In this document: one piece after another, positions 34,966-43,437 of the stretch
How the letters are laid out: the number at the start of each line of letters is the position of its first letter
Position numbering within the stretch: position 1 is the stretch's first letter
Assembly: GCA_964523295.1 (NCBI GenBank)
Contig: CAZGAH010000019.1
Coordinates: 1 to 56,070 of the forward strand
Origin: CAZGAH01 sp964523295
Lineage (GTDB): Bacteria > Desulfobacterota > Desulfovibrionia > Desulfovibrionales > Desulfovibrionaceae
Reading direction: 5' to 3'
DNA: 56,070 nt
Position numbers and translations under genes: made by a program
Notes under the pieces: generated by a model
The model's database searches: none
What the model was told of the DNA's origin: nothing
The model's input: only the letters and a program-made list of their open reading frames with translations

Positions 34966-35955
34966 ATGACTAGGCGCTATGTTTTTGGCCCCGTCCCCTC
35001 GGGGCGGCTGGGGCGTTCGCTCGGCCTGGACCTGACCGGCAGCACCATCTGCAGTTTCGACTGCCTCTATTGCGAGGCCGGACCGACTACACTGCTGACC
35101 ATGGACCGCCGCTCATGGGTTCCTGCGGCTGCGCTGCTTGATGAATTACGCGCGTGGAAGCTGGACCATGGCGATGAACTCGATCACGTCACCCTGGGCG
35201 GTTCTGGCGAGCCCTGTCTGCACGCGGATCTGGACGAAATCGTGATCGGCGTACGATCCATTTTCCCCCATGTCCGGCTGGCCGTTCTGACCAACAGTTC
35301 CCTTTTGTCCGACCCGGCGGTCCGGTCCGGGCTGATGCCGGCGGATGTGGTGCTGCCGTCGCTGGACACTCTGGTGCCGGACGAATTCGCGCGCATCAAC
35401 CGGGCGCACCCGTCCGTCGATCTGGCTGCCATGGCCCGCGGGATTCTGGACTTTCGGGCCGCCTATGACGGATGTCTCCGGCTCGAGACCCTGCTGCTCG
35501 CGGACATCAATGACACCGAGGAAAATTGTGCCCTTCTGGAGGATTTTTGTCGCCGGCTCGTGCCTGATGCCGTGGACGTGGTCACGATGAGCCGACCCGG
35601 AGCGCATGCCGGCGCGTTTCCGGCGGCCAGGGGGCGATTGGAGCGGTTTCGCGCTGCACTCTGCCGCCAGTCAGGGTCGGGCAAGGGAGTTGCCACGCCG
35701 GCTTCTTTCAGGCAGAACGTGAGCGGCGCCTCTCCGGCCCAGGACCTTGCAACGCTCGCCAGGAGACTTTGCCAGTCATTGCGCCGCCGGCCGCAGACCG
35801 CAGGCCAGCTGGCGGCAGGACTGGCCGTTTCGCCGGAGCAGGTCGAGCGTACGCTTGAACTGCTGGTTGCTCGTGGGGAAGTCGAACCGGACCCCCACGA
35901 CAAGGCTTTTTTTCGTCGCACAGTCCAGGCCGGATCGCGCCTGGTCAGGCCATGA
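34966..35955 (+). CDS. Radical SAM protein with C-terminal winged helix
   Basis: A 329-residue protein of the COG0731-type radical SAM group. The [4Fe-4S] motif CxxxCxxC is C29-C33-C36 (CSFDCLYCE), with the preceding GPVPSGRLGRSLG segment typical of this group. A GGSGEPCLH motif for SAM binding follows. About residues 255-320 form a small winged-helix domain (TAGQLAAGLAVSPEQVERTL), an unusual addition that suggests nucleic-acid or partner binding. The group includes wyosine-related and unknown enzymes; the substrate here is not known. It stands before RNase E/G, 135 bases apart, same strand. Confidence 0.87.
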   Translation: MTRRYVFGPVPSGRLGRSLGLDLTGSTICSFDCLYCEAGPTTLLTMDRRSWVPAAALLDELRAWKLDHGDELDHVTLGGSGEPCLHADLDEIVIGVRSIFPHVRLAVLTNSSLLSDPAVRSGLMPADVVLPSLDTLVPDEFARINRAHPSVDLAAMARGILDFRAAYDGCLRLETLLLADINDTEENCALLEDFCRRLVPDAVDVVTMSRPGAHAGAFPAARGRLERFRAALCRQSGSGKGVATPASFRQNVSGASPAQDLATLARRLCQSLRRRPQTAGQLAAGLAVSPEQVERTLELLVARGEVEPDPHDKAFFRRTVQAGSRLVRP

Positions 35956-36090
35956 GCCTGGAACCGTGCCGGGGCGAAACCGCCCGGCCCGGGCGACATA
36001 CATTTTTTACACGCGAATATGACCAGAACCGGCTGCACGAAGACCGCACGGTCCTGAGCCGGGAACCGGTCCGCCGCCCAAGGGGGCATC

Positions 36091-38022
36091 ATGGAAAATC
36101 ATCCCACGGACATGTCCAACCGTCAACAGCAGACGAACGAATCAACCGATAAACCCGCCGGAGCATCCGATTCGGGCAACCAGCCCCTGGATATCCGCCG
36201 CGCGGGCTCAGACGCGACGCCTCCGCCTTTTGACGCCGCGCAATCGCTTTCTCCTCCGGAGCCGTTCATACCGGCTGACTCGGGCGAGGGGCACGATCCC
36301 GGAGATACGCATCCTGGCGAGCCGGACGGGCCGCAGGCGGAAGAGGCCCCCCGGGCGCGCAAGTCCCGTCGGGGCGGCCGGTCGGGCGCGCAGCGCAAAC
36401 GCCGGGCCGCCAAGGCGGCCGAACAGGCGGCCGAGGCGCAGCGCAAGGACGGTCAGGCAGACGATGACTCCGCTCAGGAGGAATCGTCCGGGCAGGCCGA
36501 TGCCGCCGCCACGGGGACTGTTCCCGAAGCCGCGACACAGGCAGCCCGGGATGAGGAAGCGTCAGACAAGGGCAAGAAGTCTCGCCGCAAGATGTTCATC
36601 AGCGTGCTGCCTGGAGAGCAGGCGGAAGTCGTGCTGGTCGAAGATGGCAAGGTGCAGGAATATTACGTGGAAATGGTGCATCAGGCCAAGATCAAGGGGA
36701 ACATCTACAAGGGCGTGATTCACAACGTCGATACGTCGCTGCAAGCCGCTTTCGTCAATTATGGAGCCGAGAAGAACGGCTTTCTCCAGATCGACGAAGT
36801 ACACCCCGAGTATTACCAGCAGCCCCATGACCAGAACAAGGGGCATAAGTACCCGCTCATCCAGCGCGTGCTGAAAAGCGGGCAGGAGATACTCATTCAG
36901 ATCGTCAAGGAGCCGACCGGAAACAAAGGCGCCTTTGTTACGACCTACATTTCCCTGCCGGGTCGCTACGTCGTGCTGACGCCCGGGCGCGAGCAGCTGG
37001 GCGTATCGCGCAAGGTGGAAGACGAGGCCGAGCGCGCGCGTCTCAAGGAACTCATGTCCGGGTTGACGCCGGGCGAGGGCCTGGGGCTCATCGTGCGCAC
37101 GGCCAGCATCGGGCAGAGCAAAACCAGCCTTTCCAAGGATTTGCAGTTCCTCAAACGGCTCTGGAAGGAAATCAGGCGCAAGGGCTCCACCGAGAGTGCT
37201 CCGGCGCTGATCTACGAGGAGCCGGAGCTGGCCTCTCGCGCCATACGCGACTACCTGACCGAAGACGTTGCCGAAGTCTGGGTCGACGACAAGCGGACGG
37301 CAGACAAGGTGACGGAGTTCGCCTCCCTGATCTATCCGCGACGGCCCAACCTGGTGAAGCTGCACAACCAGGCCGACCGCTCGATCTGGGAGCGTTTCAA
37401 TGTACAGAAACAGCTCGAACAAATCTATTCGCGCACAGTCACCTTGCCCTCGGGCGGACAACTCGTCTTCGACCAGACCGAGGCGCTGATGGCCGTGGAC
37501 ATCAATTCCGGGAAGATCGGCGGCAAGGCCAGTTTTCATGAAATGGCGCTCAGGACGAACATCGAGGCCGCGCAGGTCATTGCCCAGCAGCTGCGCCTGC
37601 GCGACGTCGGCGGACAGATTGTTATCGATTTCATCGAAATGAAGGACCGCAAGCATTGGGCTGAGGTCGAAAAGACGTTGCGCACCGAGCTGAAAACCGA
37701 CCGGGCCAGGCACGATGTGGGCCGGATGAGCAAATTCGGGCTGCTGGAGGTGGTCCGGCAGCGCCTGGGCTCTTCGGCGCTGTCGCTGAGCATGGAGCCC
37801 TGCCCCTGCTGTGGCGGATCCGGCACGCGCCGCAATCTGGAATGGCAGGCCCAGCAGGCCCTGAAGGACATCAAGCGCCAGCTCCGGATCGAGAAACGTC
37901 ACCAGCCCCTGGAGTACAAGGCGCCGTCGGAGCTGGCCCTGTACCTGCTCAACCAGAAGCGCAGCAAATTGCTCGATCTGGAGCAGGAATTCGACACGCA
38001 GATACACGTCGAAACGCTTTAG
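36091..38022 (+). CDS. Ribonuclease E/G family endoribonuclease
   Basis: A 643-residue endoribonuclease for RNA decay and rRNA/tRNA maturation. The first about 165 residues are disordered and low-complexity (Ala, Glu, Arg, Gln; KSRRGGRSGAQRKRR), not present in RNase G. The catalytic core starts at about 167 (RKMFISVLPGEQAEVVL), with the S1 RNA-binding domain (VDTSLQAAFVNYG) and the Mg-binding aspartates D470 (VDINSGK) and D513 (VIDFIEM). The Zn-link CPCCGGSG (C571, C574) joins the protomers. There is no long C-terminal degradosome scaffold; the basic tail sits at the N-terminus instead. AGGGGG precedes the ATG. Confidence 0.93.
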   Translation: MENHPTDMSNRQQQTNESTDKPAGASDSGNQPLDIRRAGSDATPPPFDAAQSLSPPEPFIPADSGEGHDPGDTHPGEPDGPQAEEAPRARKSRRGGRSGAQRKRRAAKAAEQAAEAQRKDGQADDDSAQEESSGQADAAATGTVPEAATQAARDEEASDKGKKSRRKMFISVLPGEQAEVVLVEDGKVQEYYVEMVHQAKIKGNIYKGVIHNVDTSLQAAFVNYGAEKNGFLQIDEVHPEYYQQPHDQNKGHKYPLIQRVLKSGQEILIQIVKEPTGNKGAFVTTYISLPGRYVVLTPGREQLGVSRKVEDEAERARLKELMSGLTPGEGLGLIVRTASIGQSKTSLSKDLQFLKRLWKEIRRKGSTESAPALIYEEPELASRAIRDYLTEDVAEVWVDDKRTADKVTEFASLIYPRRPNLVKLHNQADRSIWERFNVQKQLEQIYSRTVTLPSGGQLVFDQTEALMAVDINSGKIGGKASFHEMALRTNIEAAQVIAQQLRLRDVGGQIVIDFIEMKDRKHWAEVEKTLRTELKTDRARHDVGRMSKFGLLEVVRQRLGSSALSLSMEPCPCCGGSGTRRNLEWQAQQALKDIKRQLRIEKRHQPLEYKAPSELALYLLNQKRSKLLDLEQEFDTQIHVETL

Positions 38023-38137
38023 AGCCTCTTAGCTTTGAAAAAGGTTAGATGCTCTTATGCATTTCCCTGAAACAATGGGACAGTGTTCGGGGGCAGAGCC
38101 TTGTTTCAAGGCGAAAATGCGCTAACCGGGAATACTC

Positions 38138-38800
38138 GTGACCGACCCCACTCCCTTGCCCCCCGCTTCCGAGCCCGCACGACAGGATCAGTCCGGCGAG
38201 GTGTCCCGAGTGCTGCTCCACATCTGCTGCGGCCCCTGCGCCATCTGGCCCCTGCTCCGGCTTCGGGAGCAGGGGATCGGGGTGACCGGGTTCTTTTACA
38301 ACCCGAACATTCACCCGCTTCAGGAATACCTGCGACGGCGCCAGGCGCTGGCGGACCTGGCCCATATCATGGCGTTCGACGTGATCTGGGGCGACATTGG
38401 CTACGATCCCGCAGTGTTCTTTCACGCCGTCCATCGCCGCGAAGACAATCGCTGCTTCCATTGCTACGCTCTTCGGCTGGAGAAGACGCGGGACGCCGCA
38501 CAACACCTTGCTTTCGATGCCTTCAGCTCCACCCTGCTCTATTCCAGATATCAGCAGCACGAAACCATTGCCGACGTCGGCGCCATGCTGGCCAATTCCT
38601 TGCATGGGCCGTCGTTTCATTATGAAGATTTCCGGGTTGGCTGGAAGAAAGGCATCATCCGATCCAAAGAACTGGGGCTGTATCGCCAGCCGTATTGCGG
38701 CTGCCTGTACAGCGAATTCGAGCGCTATCACAAGGCTCTCGAGGCAGTCGCGGCGCAGCCGGTCGTGCAACGGGCGCGCACTGACGAACCGGAGACATAA
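38138..38800 (+). CDS. queH: Epoxyqueuosine reductase QueH
   Basis: A 220-residue enzyme that carries out the last step of queuosine synthesis in tRNA (epoxyqueuosine to queuosine), the non-orthologous replacement of QueG. The conserved cysteines are C30-C31-C34 (HICCGPC), C106-C109 (RCFHCY) and C187-C189 (YCGC), which bind an iron-sulfur cluster and a mononuclear iron. It also has FYNPNIHP near the first motif. Start GTG 38138 has no strong ribosome site; a GTG at 38201 is a possible shorter start that would still keep all cysteines. It lies about 115 bases after RNase E/G. Confidence 0.9.
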   Translation: MTDPTPLPPASEPARQDQSGEVSRVLLHICCGPCAIWPLLRLREQGIGVTGFFYNPNIHPLQEYLRRRQALADLAHIMAFDVIWGDIGYDPAVFFHAVHRREDNRCFHCYALRLEKTRDAAQHLAFDAFSSTLLYSRYQQHETIADVGAMLANSLHGPSFHYEDFRVGWKKGIIRSKELGLYRQPYCGCLYSEFERYHKALEAVAAQPVVQRARTDEPET

Positions 38801-38918
38801 AAAAAGAGTTCAAATTGTCTGCGCCCTGCCGTAAGGTGTCGTTGTCCCTGGTGCGCCCGCCGACCCGGTCGCAAGGACGCCGCACGCGCGCTATTCTACT
38901 TCCTCGGGGGTATTGTTC

Positions 38919-40613
38919 ATGTCACAACGCACCGTCCTCGCTGTCATTCTGGCCATTGCCACGCTCGTGGCCATTGTTCTGAGCATTGCCGCTTCGCAGG
39001 CCTCCGTACCGAACTGGCTCACGGCCTCGCTGACCGGACTGACGCTGCTGCTGGCCGTCGGCTTTGCGCTGGCCTGGTTTTCGCTCGCCACGCCGCTCGG
39101 GCAGCTGCTCGATGCGGCCCGCAGCCTGGCCTCGGGCGCTGCACCGGCCGAACCGCTGCAGGCGCCCGGCGAGCTTTCCGTGCTGGCCACTGCCATGCAT
39201 GGACTGGCCACCGAGCGGGACAAGCTCCGCACGCGTCTGAAGCAGGCCGAGCAGGAGCGCGACGATCTGGCCCGGCGGCACGAGGAGGGCATGGCCCAGG
39301 CCCGCCACGCCACGGACATAGCCGAAAAGGCCCGGACGGAAGGGCTGGTCCAGGCCGCCGGCAGGCTCGACGCCATGGCGTCCAAGATATCCTCCTCGGC
39401 CGATCGTCTCAGCCTGGAGCTGGGCAAAATATCCGACGGTACGGACCTGCAATCCGATCGGGTAAAGGAAATCGCCCTGGCCATGGAACAGATGAACGAC
39501 GCCGTGGCCGACATCTCCCGCAATACCGGCAGCGCCTCGAACAATGCCGAAGACGCCAGGCAGCGCTCCACCCAGAGCGCAGCCCTGGTAGCCCGGTCCA
39601 TTCAGGCCATCAGCTCGGTGCATAACGTGGCCGAGGAGCTGAAAACGAGCATGGCGGAGCTGGGCGAACAGGCGCGTTCCATCGATCGCATCATCAACGT
39701 CATCAACGACATCGCCGACCAGACCAACCTGCTGGCCCTGAACGCCGCGATCGAAGCGGCGCGCGCCGGCGAGGCCGGTCGGGGCTTTGCCGTGGTCGCC
39801 GACGAGGTCCGTAAGCTCGCCGAGAAAACCATGGTCGCCACCAAGGAGGTCGGCGACTCCATCCGCTCCATCCAGGAGGCGACGAACAAGAATGTCGATC
39901 AGATGGGCCGGGCCGTGGAATTCGCCCGCGAGGCCTCCGATCTGGCCCGACGCTCCGGCGACGCCGTCCAGGAAATCAAGACGCTCGCCGGGGACAATGC
40001 CGGCATGGTCGCCAGCATTGCCACCGCTGCCGAAGAGCAGTCGGCCAGCGCCTCGGAGGTCACGCGTTCGGTCGATGCGGTCAGAAGCGCCGCAGAGGAT
40101 ATTTCCCACGCCATGCACGACTCCGCACGGGACATTGAAGAACTCGGGTCCATGGTTGTCGATCTGAGCACCCTGATCCAGGATCTGAAAAGCGACCGCG
40201 GCGCTGACACTCTTATAAACTGGACCAGCGATCTGAGCGTCGGTCTTCAGGAAATCGATACCCAGCACAAGAAACTCGTCGATCTCATCAACCGGCTCTA
40301 CGCGGCCATGAAAACCGGACAGGCGCAGGACGTGCTCTCACGACTGCTCGACAGCCTGGCCGAGTACACGGTCTACCACTTCAGCCACGAGGAAAAATAC
40401 TTCGACAGGTTCGGATATCCTGAAACGTCCAGCCACAAGAAGGCGCACGAAAGCCTGAAAAGCCAGGTGACCCGGTTCATCGAGCGCTTCCGCTCCGGCA
40501 AGGAACAGGTCTCCACCGAATTGATGGATTTCCTCAAGGACTGGCTGACCACGCACATCAAAAGCGTGGATAAGAAGTACAGCGCTTTTCTCCGGCAGCA
40601 CGGGGTGCGCTGA
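38919..40613 (+). CDS. Chemoreceptor with C-terminal hemerythrin domain
   Basis: A 564-residue membrane chemoreceptor. Two N-terminal transmembrane segments (about 7-26 and 34-56) are separated by only a few residues, so there is almost no periplasmic sensor. The signalling domain has the hairpin tip ADQTNLLALNAAIEAARAGE (about 266-285). From about 435 a hemerythrin domain follows, with the iron ligands in DTQHKK, YHFSHEEKYF, SSHKKAH and THIKSVDKKY. Hemerythrin binds O2 through a di-iron centre, so this is a cytoplasmic oxygen or redox receptor of the DcrH type. I chose ATG 38919 over TTG 38913; a GGGGG stretch lies nine bases before it. Confidence 0.93.
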   Translation: MSQRTVLAVILAIATLVAIVLSIAASQASVPNWLTASLTGLTLLLAVGFALAWFSLATPLGQLLDAARSLASGAAPAEPLQAPGELSVLATAMHGLATERDKLRTRLKQAEQERDDLARRHEEGMAQARHATDIAEKARTEGLVQAAGRLDAMASKISSSADRLSLELGKISDGTDLQSDRVKEIALAMEQMNDAVADISRNTGSASNNAEDARQRSTQSAALVARSIQAISSVHNVAEELKTSMAELGEQARSIDRIINVINDIADQTNLLALNAAIEAARAGEAGRGFAVVADEVRKLAEKTMVATKEVGDSIRSIQEATNKNVDQMGRAVEFAREASDLARRSGDAVQEIKTLAGDNAGMVASIATAAEEQSASASEVTRSVDAVRSAAEDISHAMHDSARDIEELGSMVVDLSTLIQDLKSDRGADTLINWTSDLSVGLQEIDTQHKKLVDLINRLYAAMKTGQAQDVLSRLLDSLAEYTVYHFSHEEKYFDRFGYPETSSHKKAHESLKSQVTRFIERFRSGKEQVSTELMDFLKDWLTTHIKSVDKKYSAFLRQHGVR

Positions 40614-40616
40614 GCC

Positions 40617-40626
40617 GGGGGGGGGG
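40617..40626. repeat. Ten-G homopolymer tract
   Basis: A run of ten G between the chemoreceptor stop and the start of the AT-rich island, 16 bases before the ATG of the GHKL gene. A tract this long can vary in length by slipped-strand replication and could change spacing of the ribosome site or promoter; it may also be a sequencing error. Confidence 0.5.
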
Positions 40627-40642
40627 CGTTTATGGACGAAAG

Positions 40643-41491
40643 ATGGTATATTCAACTCTGAATTGTATCGATATTCCTGAACTTCATACCGACTTTCAGG
40701 GCTTTCGAAAAATATCAGGCATTTATTCCACCGCACTAAACTACGAAGGGGCTTTGAGTTTTGATTTTTCAAAATCGAAGCCTATTGAAGCAAATATGTG
40801 TGCGGTTTTGGGATTAATTTTGGAAGTCTTGAAACAAAAGAACAAGGCTTTTTCTTTAAAGCTTGACGAACGGAGCAGGATCAATATCACATTAAGCAAA
40901 AATGGTTTCTACAATGTATACTGTAAAAAGAAACTTCTGGATGATATTTTCGATACATCAATTGACTATAAAGTGTTTTATCGGGAAATAGAAAAGCCTT
41001 TTGCCGAATATGTTTTTGATTATTTTAAGCAAGACAAAAATGGTCTTTCGATCTTCGGACCCGAGGTATTAAAATATTTTCGCCGTAGCTTACTTGAAGT
41101 CGCAAGTAATACAAGGCAGCATTCTGATTCAAATATTTTTATAACGTGCGGTCAGCTTTTTCCAAATGAACGCAAGCTGAAATTTACTATGTCTGATGCT
41201 GGAATAGGCTTTGCAGAACATATCAAAAATAATAAGCGGATAGCCATGTGTAGCCAAAAGGCTATCAGGTGGGCTTTGACAGGTAACAATTCCGCCCGAC
41301 CAATCGAACATGGAGTTTCTGGAGGGTTTGGATTAAAGTATATTAGGAAGTTTATCGAGCACAATAAGGGCGAATTGTACATAATATCGCACGATGGTTT
41401 TTATCAGAACCTTCGGGGGAGTGAATACTCTCAAAATATACAACCTGCTTTTCCGGGAACGATCGTTTCTCTAGCTATTAACTGTTGTTAG
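40643..41491 (+). CDS. GHKL-type ATPase of a three-gene island
   Basis: A 282-residue soluble protein. About residues 25-75 have a STAS-like stretch (DFSKSKPIEANMCAVLG). The C-terminal half is a Bergerat-fold ATPase: N box LLEVASNTRQH (E152, N156, H160), G1 box DAGIGF (185-190) and G2 box GVSGGFGLKYI (224-234). It has no dimerisation histidine, so it resembles an anti-sigma-type or stand-alone GHKL ATPase rather than a histidine kinase. It is followed after nine bases by the STAS-like gene and the PIN gene. Codon use and base composition are clearly AT-rich against the surrounding genes, which suggests transfer. No strong ribosome site precedes ATG 40643; a nine-codon frame starting at 40632 overlaps it. 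Confidence 0.85.
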   Translation: MVYSTLNCIDIPELHTDFQGFRKISGIYSTALNYEGALSFDFSKSKPIEANMCAVLGLILEVLKQKNKAFSLKLDERSRINITLSKNGFYNVYCKKKLLDDIFDTSIDYKVFYREIEKPFAEYVFDYFKQDKNGLSIFGPEVLKYFRRSLLEVASNTRQHSDSNIFITCGQLFPNERKLKFTMSDAGIGFAEHIKNNKRIAMCSQKAIRWALTGNNSARPIEHGVSGGFGLKYIRKFIEHNKGELYIISHDGFYQNLRGSEYSQNIQPAFPGTIVSLAINCC

Positions 41492-41500
41492 GAGATTTGT

Positions 41501-41848
41501 ATGGTTACTGTCTCAATTAGAAATATTATTCATTCGCCATTTGCCGTTTCATCTGAAGATGCAAAAAAAGTTTATGAAGCTTTGAGAAAAGAACTTCAAT
41601 GCGGCCATAATATTGAATTGTCCTTTGATGGTATTGATGATTTTATATCAAGCTTTCTCAATGCGTCTGTCGGGAGATTATATAATAGTGAATTTGATTA
41701 TGACATGCTCGACAAAAGCGTCTCTGCGAAAGGTCTTGATGACAAGGACATGAATATTTATCTTAGTGTAATTGAAAGAGCGAAATTTTACTATAAGGAT
41801 CCTCATCACTTTGATGAAGTGCAAGAGGAACTTGACAATGAAAAATGA
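41501..41848 (+). CDS. STAS-like DUF4325 protein
   Basis: A 115-residue soluble protein. The segment IELSFDGIDDFISSFLNASVGRLY (positions about 38-61, shown here as the core of the family) is the DUF4325 STAS-like motif, related to anti-sigma antagonists and known beside GHKL ATPases. It has no serine in the exact anti-antagonist phosphosite that I can align with certainty. GGAG lies eight bases before the ATG. Its last eleven bases overlap the PIN gene. A partner switch with the upstream ATPase is the likely role. Confidence 0.82.
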   Translation: MVTVSIRNIIHSPFAVSSEDAKKVYEALRKELQCGHNIELSFDGIDDFISSFLNASVGRLYNSEFDYDMLDKSVSAKGLDDKDMNIYLSVIERAKFYYKDPHHFDEVQEELDNEK

Positions 41849-42383
41849 TATTACAAAGTACACATTCTCAGCGTCAGACAATTTATTTTTTGACGCGAAC
41901 ATCTTGGTTTACCTCGACGGCCCTATTGCTAGCGTAGACCAAAATCTTCAAGATATATATAATGTAGCATATACAAAAATGCGCAAGGCCAAATCTCGGC
42001 TATTTGTTGACATAGTTGTTCTTTCTGAATTTGCAAATAGATACCTCAGACTTGCGTTTAATCCATATTTTAAATCACGCGCCTATGGCACATTTAAGGA
42101 GTTTAGAAATTCTAAACACGGTAAAGCAACTATTTCTAATATTTGCACCTTAATGAAGAAAAGACTAAGGACTTTTTCTTTGTCTTGCTCGCACGGTGAT
42201 AATGCCTGGGCACTTGAAAGGCTGGATGAATTCAACAAGCTGAGCGGAGATTTTAATGATTGCATTATTGCTGATACATGCCGGATAAACGGCTTCTCTT
42301 TGATTACGCATGATAAGGATATGGGTAACTTTGGCATATCCATCATTTCTGCCAATCCAAATCTATATGCTCGAACTCTGTGA
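41838..42383 (+). CDS. PIN-domain protein
   Basis: A 181-residue PIN-fold protein. The acidic residues of the nuclease site are D19 (LFFDANILVYLDG), E64 (VLSEFANRY), D141 (GDFNDCIIAD) and D159 (LITHDKDMGNFG), all in the usual order, so RNase activity is plausible. It is longer than typical VapC toxins by about 40 residues. It starts inside the DUF4325 gene (eleven-base overlap) with GAGG upstream. No VapB-type antitoxin is adjacent; the GHKL/STAS-like pair may control it. AT-rich like the other two genes. A frame to 41772 upstream is not credible. Confidence 0.85.
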   Translation: MKNDITKYTFSASDNLFFDANILVYLDGPIASVDQNLQDIYNVAYTKMRKAKSRLFVDIVVLSEFANRYLRLAFNPYFKSRAYGTFKEFRNSKHGKATISNICTLMKKRLRTFSLSCSHGDNAWALERLDEFNKLSGDFNDCIIADTCRINGFSLITHDKDMGNFGISIISANPNLYARTL

Positions 42384-42701
42384 CTCTACGACAAGCGGAT
42401 TGCGAGCAACCACGGTAATGGGTATGAAGCGGAGACCAGTGTCGTTGATTGTGCAGAAGAGAATTTTCAGCCCGCTCAGAACTTGACTGGAGATACCGGA
42501 GTCTGTTCGCGGGGGGAGTCGGAAAACCATTGTCGAGCAGGCGGGTTTTTCCTCCAGAGGCCCCGAGAAAATGCCCGGGCCTTGGAAAAGAAATCGGGGT
42601 CCATGCGTTGACGAATGTCGCGCAGGTGTGCTAGGGACTCCCACGCATGTGAACATCGGCGCAAGCGCCCGTTTGCAGCAAAGGTCCGGATCGGGGCTTC
42701 C
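42384..42701. other. Intergenic region before the F0 genes
   Basis: About 320 bases; base composition returns to the chromosomal level. The promoter for the F0 operon should lie here, but no clear boxes or Rex operator were found. No gene seen. Confidence 0.4.
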
Positions 42702-42998
42702 ATGAAATTTCTGAAGAAGCTGCAGATAGATCGGACCTACCGGCAGGCGATATCCGACGCGTCGGTCATAGGCCTGCACATGCTTTCGGGAACGCTGGTC
42801 GGCGGGGCCATGGGGTACTACCTGGACCGCTGGCTGGATACCAAGCCCTGGATGCTGTTCATTTTTTTGGGGTTCGGCATTGCGGCGGGGATCAAGAATA
42901 CGTATACGGACACCCGGCGCCTGCTCAGAGGCATGGACAACGCGCAGCGGCGTTCAGAAAGCAACGAGACGAAAAAGGACAACAACATATCCCGATGA
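42702..42998 (+). CDS. AtpI/AtpZ-like F0 assembly protein
   Basis: A 98-residue protein with two transmembrane segments (about 25-45 and 50-70) joined by GYYLDRWLDTKP, the pattern of the AtpZ/AtpI family, which helps assembly of the c-ring or Mg/Ca uptake for the ATP synthase. GGGGC precedes the ATG at 42702; an upstream ATG at 42615 is Arg-rich and not likely. It overlaps the next gene by four bases (ATGA). First of the F0 operon. Confidence 0.85.
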   Translation: MKFLKKLQIDRTYRQAISDASVIGLHMLSGTLVGGAMGYYLDRWLDTKPWMLFIFLGFGIAAGIKNTYTDTRRLLRGMDNAQRRSESNETKKDNNISR

Positions 42999-43432
42999 TG
43001 AACACCCTTGTGCAGCGTATCGAGAAGCATCTCTACGACAGAGGCTTCACCTTGCCGGGAGTGCGGGTGGTTGTGCGCAACCAGTGTGTCCTGCTGCTCG
43101 CCTCGCTGTGTCTGCTGCCGCTGTCGCTCTGGGCCGGGGTCTGGCCCTTCTCGTTCGTGGCCGGGACTGCGCTGGCAACGTACAATTTTTATTCGTTGGC
43201 GAAGTTCATTCAGGAAGTTCTGTACCGAAAGTATACCCGAGCCCTGTTGGTCAACCTCCTGGTCCGGGTGTACGGCCGGCTCTTTTTGACCGGCCTGGTG
43301 CTGTTCGTGCTCATTTACTGGCTCAAGGCGTCCGTGGTCTGCCTGCTGCTTGGATTATCCACAGTGGTGGCGACAATTTGTGTCTGGGGTGGCACTCAAC
43401 TCATCGCGCAGCATAACGTGAAGGAGGCATAG
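42995..43432 (+). CDS. atpI: ATP synthase subunit I-like
   Basis: A 145-residue membrane protein with four hydrophobic segments (about 29-45, 48-65, 88-110, 112-132), the shape and position of ATP synthase subunit I (AtpI), an assembly factor for the c-ring. It overlaps the previous gene by four bases (ATGA) and is followed after five bases by atpB. The sequence of AtpI is poorly conserved, so the call rests mainly on topology and gene order. Confidence 0.8.
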   Translation: MMNTLVQRIEKHLYDRGFTLPGVRVVVRNQCVLLLASLCLLPLSLWAGVWPFSFVAGTALATYNFYSLAKFIQEVLYRKYTRALLVNLLVRVYGRLFLTGLVLFVLIYWLKASVVCLLLGLSTVVATICVWGGTQLIAQHNVKEA

Positions 43433-43437
43433 GGGAA

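Noticed and set aside
40643..42383. Prophage or integrative element around the AT-rich island
   Set aside because: No integrase, tRNA, phage gene or flanking direct repeat was found, so I call only a small island.
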